Origin: an uncultured Gemmatimonadota bacterium
Lineage (GTDB): Bacteria > Gemmatimonadota > Gemmatimonadetes > Gemmatimonadales > Gemmatimonadaceae
NCBI GenBank assembly: GCA_903894655.1
Contig: CAITQY010000478.1
Location: 1 to 6,255, forward strand
Length of the DNA: 6,255 bases
Reading direction: 5' to 3'
The translations under genes and the position numbers were made by a program. Of the stretch, positions 1 to 6,255 are shown one piece after another (position 1 is the first letter of the stretch; each line of letters begins with the position of its first letter). The notes beneath the pieces are model-generated. The model was not told the origin of the DNA. It saw nothing but the letters and a program-made list of their open reading frames with translations, and searched no databases.

Positions 1-460
1 CCTCGCGTCCTTCGGTCGCCGTATCGCCCTCGAGTGCGAGGCCATGGTGCGAGCCCAGATCGACGTCCATGCGGCGCCCCGGCATGATCACCCGCGCCAC
101 GCGCGGGGCCTCGTCGAGCAGCACCACGGGAAATCCGTCGGGGAGCAACGGAAGGAGCGCGGCCTCCGTGAACACGGCCCCCACGTCGGCGTCGGCCAGC
201 TGCCACGCGATCGATTCGGCTGAGCCCTGATGATCGAGCAGCAACGCCCCACGCCCATCCGATGCGGCCAGGGCCACGAGATAGGCGGGCCCGCTTGGCA
301 GCAGGATCGCCGACCGCTTGCCGGCCAGCGTGCGAACCAGCGGGGCCGAACGCTGTAAGAGGGTGAGCCCGGCGGCGGCGAGGGGCGCCGCCTCGAACGG
401 GCCGAGTTGTCCCCCACCGGCGGCGATGGCGAGCGGGAGAAGAGCAAGCGGATCGGACAT
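1..460 (-). CDS. AMP-dependent acyl-CoA synthetase/ligase-like protein, N-terminal part (runs off left edge)
   Basis: The minus-strand frame opens with ATG at 460-458 and stays open for 153 codons to the left window edge, so only the N-terminus is visible. After an Ala/Leu/Gly-rich first 35 residues, residues about 48-100 have the pattern of the N-terminal subdomain of ANL-superfamily adenylating enzymes. KRSAILLPSGPAYLVAL (48-64) matches the usual 'VAILLPNGPEFVVALLA' segment, GALLLDHQGSAES (71-83) matches the 'GAVxVPLxPxxPxxE' segment, and WQLADADVGAVFTE (86-99) matches 'YQLxDSGAxALFT'. The Ser/Thr/Gly-rich ATP loop and all later motifs lie outside the window, so substrate and catalytic competence cannot be judged. 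Such enzymes activate a carboxylate as acyl-AMP, usually for transfer to CoA or a carrier protein. No clear Shine-Dalgarno precedes the ATG. The gene is divergent from glmM and not obviously related to it. Family call moderately sure; exact enzyme unknown. Confidence 0.72.
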   Translation of the reverse strand, partial: MSDPLALLPLAIAAGGGQLGPFEAAPLAAAGLTLLQRSAPLVRTLAGKRSAILLPSGPAYLVALAASDGRGALLLDHQGSAESIAWQLADADVGAVFTEAALLPLLPDGFPVVLLDEAPRVARVIMPGRRMDVDLGSHHGLALEGDTATEGRE

Positions 461-464
461 GCGA

Positions 465-485
465 GAACAGACTAGTGCACTGTTC
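465..485. promoter_or_regulatory. Possible operator: 6-9-6 inverted repeat upstream of the minus-strand gene
   Basis: GAACAG (465-470) and CTGTTC (480-485) are exact reverse complements separated by nine bases. The dyad lies 4 to 25 bases upstream of the minus-strand ATG at 460, where it would overlap a -10 element, the transcription start or the leader. An 8-base palindrome AGTGCACT (474-481) overlaps the spacer and right arm. The geometry suits a dimeric repressor site or a short RNA hairpin. The regulator is not identifiable here, and a 6-bp repeat can occur by chance. Confidence 0.3.
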
Positions 486-637
486 GTGGGCATGCCACCG
501 CTGTAACGGGAGCTGGTCCTGAATCGTCCGTGTTCGGAACGCTGGGATACGCGGATGGGTCCGCCTTCATGTCTGTGTTGGCTGGACGTAGCTCTGTGTC
601 TAGGTTGCGGGAATACCCGAAAACACGCCGATATACC

Positions 638-643
638 GAGGGG
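638..643 (+). promoter_or_regulatory. Ribosome binding site of glmM
   Basis: GAGGGG lies four bases before the ATG at 648. It is the best Shine-Dalgarno-like match seen in front of any gene in the window, and it supports 648 over in-frame start codons further upstream and over the ATG at 666. The spacing is slightly short but workable. Confidence 0.55.
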
Positions 644-647
644 TGCG

Positions 648-2018
648 ATGGCTTTCGATGGACTGATGGTGAGCGTGTCCGGTGTGCGCGGACGTGTTGG
701 ATACGGGCTGACGCCGGAAGTCGTCGCGACCTTTGCCGCCGCCTTCGGTGCGTGGGCCGCACGGCACGGTTCGCGCACGATCGTCGTCGGGCGTGACAGT
801 CGGGTCTCCGGACCGATGTTCACCCGCATTGTGCACGGCGCCCTGGAGTCGGTTGGCTGCACCGTGATCGACATCGGCATGGCGCCCACCCCCACCATTC
901 AGTTGGCCGTCGAACACCACCATGCGGCGGGCGGCCTCGGCATCACGGCCAGCCACAATCCGATCGAATGGAACGCGCTCAAGTTCATCGGTCCCTCGGG
1001 GCTCTTTCTCTCGGCCGACGAAGGCGCCGACATGCGCGCGCTGATGGACAGCGGTATTCCGCGCGCGACATGGGACGCCCTCGGCGAGATCGTGCACGAT
1101 ACCGACGCGGTGCAGCGGCACATCGATCAGGTGCTCGCCCTCCCGTACCTCGATGTGGCCGGCATTCGCGCCCGTCGCTTTCGCGTGGCGCTCGACTGCT
1201 GCCGCGGTGCGGGGGGCGTGATCATGCCGCAGCTGCTGACCGAGTTGGGCTGTGAGGTGTACGCCATCAACATGGAAGCCGACGGCCAGTTTCATCGCCC
1301 GCCGGAGCCGGTCGCCGAGAACCTCGGCGAGTTGGCGGGGCGGGTGAAGGCGACCGAAGCCGACATCGGTTTTGCGACGGATCCCGATGTGGATCGCCTG
1401 GCGCTCGTGCTCGATAACGGGATCGCGCCAGGGGAGGACTACACGCTCGCCCTAGCGGCCCGCACGGTGCTCCGGCATCGGCCCGGGCCCGTGGTGACGA
1501 ACCTCTCCACCAGCAAGGTGGTGGCCGACGTGGCTCGCGATGCCGGCGTACCCTTCCACTTCGCCAAGGTGGGCGAGGTGCACGTGGCGATGACGATGCG
1601 CGAGCTCGGGGCGACCATCGGCGGTGAAGGGAACGGTGGCGTCATCCTTCCGGAAATGCACTTGGGTCGCGACGCGCCGGTCGGTGCGGCCCTGTTGTTG
1701 CAATTGATGCTCGAGGAAGCGCGGCCGCTCTCCGAGGTGATCGCCGAGCGCCCGAAGTACGTGATCGTGAAGGACAAGCTGGATCGGCCCGAGGCGCCGC
1801 TCGACGCCGTGTATGTGGCGCTGCGCGCCGCGTTTCCGGACGCCGTGGCCGATACGCAGGATGGACTCCGGCTCGACTGGCCCGACCGCTGGGTGCACCT
1901 GCGCCCGTCGGGGACCGAACCCATTGTGCGTGTGATCGCGGAAGGACCCACCGAGCAGGATGCGCGCACGTTGATCATGCAGGCCCGGGCGCCGTTGTCG
2001 GCGCTCGGAACACTCTAG
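648..2018 (+). CDS. glmM: Phosphoglucosamine mutase (alpha-D-phosphohexomutase family)
   Basis: The 456-residue product is a normal length for the family. It should interconvert glucosamine-6-phosphate and glucosamine-1-phosphate in the cytoplasm, the second step towards UDP-GlcNAc. All four hallmark loops are visible: the phosphoserine loop TASHNP (100-105, catalytic Ser102); the Mg2+ loop DPDVDR (245-250); the sugar-specificity loop GGEGNGGV (325-332); and the C-terminal phosphate loop RPSGTEP (419-425). The N-terminus, with VSVSGVRGRVG (8-18), also fits. The start at 648 has GAGGGG four bases upstream; the frame is open further 5' but that part does not look like the family. GEGNGG replaces the GEQSGH of classical bacterial GlmM and resembles the Bacteroidetes/archaeal branch, so phosphomannomutase or phosphoglucomutase activity is possible. 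The adjacent glmS favours GlmM. The glmS start is 13 bases downstream, implying co-transcription. Confidence 0.88.
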   Translation: MAFDGLMVSVSGVRGRVGYGLTPEVVATFAAAFGAWAARHGSRTIVVGRDSRVSGPMFTRIVHGALESVGCTVIDIGMAPTPTIQLAVEHHHAAGGLGITASHNPIEWNALKFIGPSGLFLSADEGADMRALMDSGIPRATWDALGEIVHDTDAVQRHIDQVLALPYLDVAGIRARRFRVALDCCRGAGGVIMPQLLTELGCEVYAINMEADGQFHRPPEPVAENLGELAGRVKATEADIGFATDPDVDRLALVLDNGIAPGEDYTLALAARTVLRHRPGPVVTNLSTSKVVADVARDAGVPFHFAKVGEVHVAMTMRELGATIGGEGNGGVILPEMHLGRDAPVGAALLLQLMLEEARPLSEVIAERPKYVIVKDKLDRPEAPLDAVYVALRAAFPDAVADTQDGLRLDWPDRWVHLRPSGTEPIVRVIAEGPTEQDARTLIMQARAPLSALGTL

Positions 2019-2031
2019 ACCTCGAACGAAC

Positions 2032-3858
<1,827 letters not shown>

Positions 3859-3896
3859 CCGTTTCGGATACCCCCGTGGGGCGCTTAGCTTTCGGG

Positions 3897-5513
3897 ATGA
3901 CTGACGCTGTCTCTCCTGAAGTTGCCGCTGAGCGCCTCGCGCACGAGATCTCCCGTCGCCGGACCTTTGCGATCATCTCGCACCCGGACGCCGGGAAGAC
4001 CACGCTCACCGAGAAGCTGCTCCTGTACGGCGGTGCCATCCACCTGGCCGGCTCGGTGAAGGCCCGGCGTGCCACGCGGCATGCCACGTCCGACTGGATG
4101 AAGCTGGAACAGGAACGCGGCATCTCGGTGACCAGCTCCGTGCTGCAGTTCGAGTATCTGGGATATCAGCTCAACCTGCTGGATACGCCGGGTCACGAAG
4201 ACTTCTCGGAAGACACGTACCGCACGCTGGTCGCGGCCGATTGCGCCATCATGCTGCTCGACAACCGTCGCGGCGTGGAAGAGCGCACCCGTCAGCTGTT
4301 CGAGGTCTGCAAGCGGCGTCGGACGCCGATCTTTACCCTCGTGAACAAGTGTGACCGCCACGGCGAAGATCCGCTCAAGCTCATTCAGGATGTCGAAGCC
4401 GATCTTGGCATCGACTGCTTTGCCGCCACCTGGCCGGTGTTCGACAACGACATTTTCGTGGGCGTGTACGACCGCCTCAAGCGCGAAGTGCATCTCTTCG
4501 AGCGCAGCGGTGACCGCGGAGCGACGCGGGCCGACGACACGATCGTGAGTGTCGACGATGTGGCGCTGATCGAGACGATGGGTGAGAGTGCGTTCGATCG
4601 CTTGATGACCGACATCGACCTGCTTGATGCGGCGGGGCATACGTATGATCACGATCGGGTGATCGATGGTTCGCTCACGCCCGTATTCTTCGGGTCCGCC
4701 CTCACGAACTTCGGCATCGAACCGTTTCTGCGCGAGTTTCTCGAACTGGCGCCTGCGCCGGGCCCGCGCGAAACGAACACCGGCAACGTGGATCCGGAGA
4801 GCACCGACTTCACGGGCTTTGTATTCAAGATCCAGGCGAACATGGATCCGAAGCACCGCGATCGGGTGGCGTTTGTCCGCATCGTGTCCGGCCACTTCGA
4901 AGCGAACATGCAGGTGCTACACCAGCGCAGTGGTAAGCCGATCCGATTGGCCGCGCCGCAGCAGTTCATGGCGCGCGATCGCGTCAGTATCGAAGAAGCG
5001 TGGCCCGGCGATGTGATCGGCATCATGGACCGAGGTAACCTGCGCATCGGCGACACGCTGGGGGGCGACGGCAAGCTGGAGTTCCAGGGTATTCCGCGCT
5101 TCCCGCCCGAGCACTTCGCCCGCGCCATCCCGGCCGACCCGCTCAAGCGCAAGCAGTTCGACAGCGGGCTGCGCCAGCTCACCGAAGAGGGCGCCGCGCA
5201 GGTGTTCTTCGCGGAGACATCGGCGGGTTCACAACCTATCGTAGGCGCCGTCGGTCAGCTGCAGTTTGACGTCATGGCGTTTCGTCTGGAGCACGAGTAC
5301 GCGGCGCCATGCAAGTTCGAAAAGATGACGTACCGCTGGCCGCGCTGGATCACCGGTCCGAAGGCCGACGTGGAGCGCGTGGCCACGGGCCAGGGGCGAC
5401 TCAAGCTGTTCGACCACAAGGGACACGTGGTCGTGCTCTTCTCGGACGCATGGGCGCTTCGCCGTGCCCTGCAACACGAGACGAGCGTGGTCTTTCACGA
5501 AACGGCCCCATAA
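3897..5513 (+). CDS. prfC: Peptide chain release factor 3 (RF3), translational GTPase
   Basis: RF3 is a ribosome-bound GTPase that promotes dissociation of RF1/RF2 after peptide release. The 538-residue product is close to E. coli RF3 (529). The G domain carries G1 SHPDAGKTT (28-36, Lys34), G2 RGISVT (74-79), G3 DTPGHEDFSEDTYRTL (96-111), G4 NKCD (150-153) and G5 GSALT (266-270). The SDWMKLEQERGIS and HEDFSEDTYRTL wording is RF3-type rather than EF-G, as is the tail with DPLKRKQF (414-421) and GQLQFDVM (453-460). EF-G domain IV is absent. ATG 3897 is preferred over the in-frame GTG at 3876, because it puts 20 residues before the conserved RRTFAIISHPDAGKTT and gives an RF3-like N-terminus. Neither start has a good Shine-Dalgarno. 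The gene lies 38 bases after glmS with no visible terminator between them, so read-through is likely. It is not functionally linked to glmMS. Confidence 0.96.
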   Translation: MTDAVSPEVAAERLAHEISRRRTFAIISHPDAGKTTLTEKLLLYGGAIHLAGSVKARRATRHATSDWMKLEQERGISVTSSVLQFEYLGYQLNLLDTPGHEDFSEDTYRTLVAADCAIMLLDNRRGVEERTRQLFEVCKRRRTPIFTLVNKCDRHGEDPLKLIQDVEADLGIDCFAATWPVFDNDIFVGVYDRLKREVHLFERSGDRGATRADDTIVSVDDVALIETMGESAFDRLMTDIDLLDAAGHTYDHDRVIDGSLTPVFFGSALTNFGIEPFLREFLELAPAPGPRETNTGNVDPESTDFTGFVFKIQANMDPKHRDRVAFVRIVSGHFEANMQVLHQRSGKPIRLAAPQQFMARDRVSIEEAWPGDVIGIMDRGNLRIGDTLGGDGKLEFQGIPRFPPEHFARAIPADPLKRKQFDSGLRQLTEEGAAQVFFAETSAGSQPIVGAVGQLQFDVMAFRLEHEYAAPCKFEKMTYRWPRWITGPKADVERVATGQGRLKLFDHKGHVVVLFSDAWALRRALQHETSVVFHETAP

Positions 5514-5514
5514 A

Positions 5515-5552
5515 AAAGAGCGCGCGGTGTGATGTCACACCGCGCGCTCTTT
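5515..5552. terminator. Rho-independent terminator between convergent genes, stronger for the minus strand
   Basis: Arms 5515-5532 and 5535-5552 are perfect 18-base reverse complements around a TG centre, with a very GC-rich core (GCGCGCGGTGTG). The A-run 5512-5517 becomes a six-U tract after the hairpin on the minus strand, giving a textbook terminator for the gene ending at 5580. On the plus strand the stem is followed by only three T (5550-5552) and then CC, so termination of the prfC transcript is less certain although the hairpin itself is very stable. The left arm begins one base after the prfC TAA (5511-5513), and the minus-strand U tract overlaps that stop codon. Confidence 0.9.
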
Positions 5553-5579
5553 CCTGCTCGTTGCCCCGCGTGCTGCCGG

Positions 5580-6233
5580 TTACTCGGCCGGAGCGGCCAC
5601 CGGGGCCGGCGGTGCCACCACTTCGATCTGGCGCCCCACGTGACCGATCACGAACCCGCCGTCTTCCGACGACGTGAAGTAGATCCGCAGGCAGGTGAGC
5701 GGGTTGGCTCCCTTCCGCAGCTGGTCGGCGCACTCGATCTCTCGCTCACCATCGCGGAAGATGTACGGCGTCTTGCGGCTGCCGTCGGAGGGACCGGGTG
5801 AGTAATCGACACCGAGGTCGATGAACACTTCGCCAAGGGGGCGGCCGAGGGCGCGATCCTGACGCCGCCGGCCAACTTCGCCGAGGGCCTTCAGGTACGA
5901 CCACGCCGTATCGGGGTCGGGGAACGATGATTCGCGGGACGACGAGAAGGCCGACGGAAGCAGTCGGATCGCATCCGAGTAGAGTGCCTGCGCGCGCTCC
6001 ACCGCTTCGAGCACCGACTGTGGGGCGTCGCTGGCCGGCTTGGAGATCGGCTGGCGTTCCTTGTGAGCGGCCAGCGTCGTGCGCAGGGCACGGGCCGAGG
6101 CGCGCTCGGCTTCCAGCTGTTCGCGAGCCTCGACGAGGCGCTCGCGGGTGCGGGACAACTCGCCCTCCGCGGAGCGGACGGCGTCTTCATACTGCCGGAC
6201 GAGCGAGATCAACTGGCTCTTGTCCATTTCCAC
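5580..6233 (-). CDS. Coiled-coil protein of unknown function with a compact C-terminal module
   Basis: I do not recognise a named family. Counting from a GTG at 6233 the product is 217 residues; an ATG at 6227 gives 215. The frame is open to the right edge (seven more codons, LAAAESG), so the true start may lie outside the window. Residues about 5-62 are strongly charged and helical (QYEDAVRSAEGELSR, RERLVEAREQLEAERAS), typical of a coiled coil. A Pro/Ser linker (62-71) and a helix (72-95) follow. A globular region (about 105-206) contains WSYLKALGEVG, GEVFIDLGVDYSP (134-146), CLRIYF (181-186) and GGFVIGHVGRQIEV (192-205), then an Ala/Pro tail. No signal peptide or membrane segment is visible, so it is probably cytoplasmic. 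The C-terminal pattern recalls a conserved module of other bacterial hypothetical proteins, but that is memory, not a search. It converges on prfC and ends 27 bases before the shared terminator. Confidence 0.75.
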   Translation of the reverse strand: MEMDKSQLISLVRQYEDAVRSAEGELSRTRERLVEAREQLEAERASARALRTTLAAHKERQPISKPASDAPQSVLEAVERAQALYSDAIRLLPSAFSSSRESSFPDPDTAWSYLKALGEVGRRRQDRALGRPLGEVFIDLGVDYSPGPSDGSRKTPYIFRDGEREIECADQLRKGANPLTCLRIYFTSSEDGGFVIGHVGRQIEVVAPPAPVAAPAE

Positions 6234-6255
6234 GCCAGACTCGGCGGCCGCCAGG

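Larger units (their letters stand above)
461..647. promoter_or_regulatory. Divergent intergenic region between the acyl-CoA synthetase-like gene and glmM
   Basis: These 187 bases separate two divergent start codons and so should hold promoters for both directions; no convincing gene is seen inside. The best plus-strand sigma-70-like candidate is TTGGCT (578-583), a 17-base spacer, then TAGGTT (601-606), about 40 bases before the glmM start. It matches consensus at only 4/6 and 3/6 positions, so it is weak. Small inverted repeats are scattered through the region: GAACAG/CTGTTC (465-485), AGTGCACT (474-481), GGCATGCC (489-496), TCCG-TGTT-CGGA (527-538) and GTTC-G-GAAC (532-540). The promoter role is inferred from gene orientation; individual boxes are uncertain. 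Confidence 0.5.

Noticed and set aside
88..447. Minus-strand frame of 119 codons at the left edge
   Set aside because: Its translation is Arg/Pro/Ser/Trp-rich junk. The neighbouring frame starting at 460 reads as an ANL-type enzyme and is the real gene.
555..647. Extending glmM upstream to a start at 555 (31 extra residues)
   Set aside because: The extra peptide does not resemble the family N-terminus. ATG 648 has GAGGGG at suitable spacing and directly precedes the conserved VSVSGVRG segment. The upstream bases are better explained as promoter DNA.
600..1295. Minus-strand open frame opposite the start of glmM
   Set aside because: It is a shadow of the glmM frame, with His/Arg/Ala-rich low-complexity content and no family resemblance.
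2019..2031. glmS ribozyme/riboswitch upstream of glmS
   Set aside because: Only 13 bases separate glmM from glmS, far too few for the ribozyme, and no such fold is seen before glmM either.
3876..3896. GTG 3876 as the prfC start
   Set aside because: It adds only seven residues not expected in RF3, has no ribosome binding site, and sits inside a small inverted repeat. ATG 3897 gives a normal RF3 N-terminus. It is not strictly excluded.
3885..4895. Long minus-strand open frame (336 codons) opposite prfC
   Set aside because: It is antisense to the G domain of RF3 and has shadow-frame composition with no motif or ribosome binding site of its own.
3897..5513. Elongation factor G, TypA/BipA or a TetM-like ribosomal protection protein instead of RF3
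   Set aside because: The length (538), the absence of EF-G domain IV, and the RF3-specific SDWMKLEQERGIS, GHEDFSEDTYRTL and DPLKRKQF segments point to RF3.

Overview
The window is high-GC bacterial chromosomal DNA (roughly 60-65 % G+C by eye) with tightly packed housekeeping genes. I see no mobile element, CRISPR array, tRNA or rRNA. The coding style and the particular protein variants (a GlmM with a GEGNGG sugar-binding loop, an RF3 and a coiled-coil orphan) would fit a soil or environmental group such as Gemmatimonadota. That assignment is an impression from memory, not something the sequence proves.

Layout, left to right. Bases 1-460 (minus strand) hold the first 153 codons of a gene that runs off the left edge. 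It looks like the N-terminal part of an AMP-forming acyl-CoA synthetase/ligase (ANL superfamily). A 187-base divergent intergenic region (461-647) separates it from three plus-strand genes: glmM (648-2018), glmS (2032-3858, 13 bases after glmM) and prfC (3897-5513, 38 bases after glmS). A perfect 18-bp-arm hairpin (5515-5552) begins one base after the prfC stop codon and separates it from a convergent minus-strand gene (5580 to about 6233). That gene encodes a coiled-coil protein of unknown function and may continue past the right edge.

How the genes work together. GlmS converts fructose-6-phosphate and glutamine to glucosamine-6-phosphate. GlmM isomerises that to glucosamine-1-phosphate, the precursor of UDP-N-acetylglucosamine for peptidoglycan and outer-membrane glycolipids. 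The glmM-glmS pair is therefore two consecutive steps of one pathway and probably one transcript; glmU is not in the window. prfC (peptide chain release factor 3) has no metabolic link but is close enough to be co-transcribed. The minus-strand genes at the two ends are separate transcription units.

I found no convincing evidence of a new multi-gene system. The points most worth following up are the uncharacterised coiled-coil protein with its compact C-terminal module, the dyad just upstream of the acyl-CoA synthetase-like gene, the non-canonical GlmM sugar loop, and the asymmetric convergent terminator that abuts the prfC stop codon.
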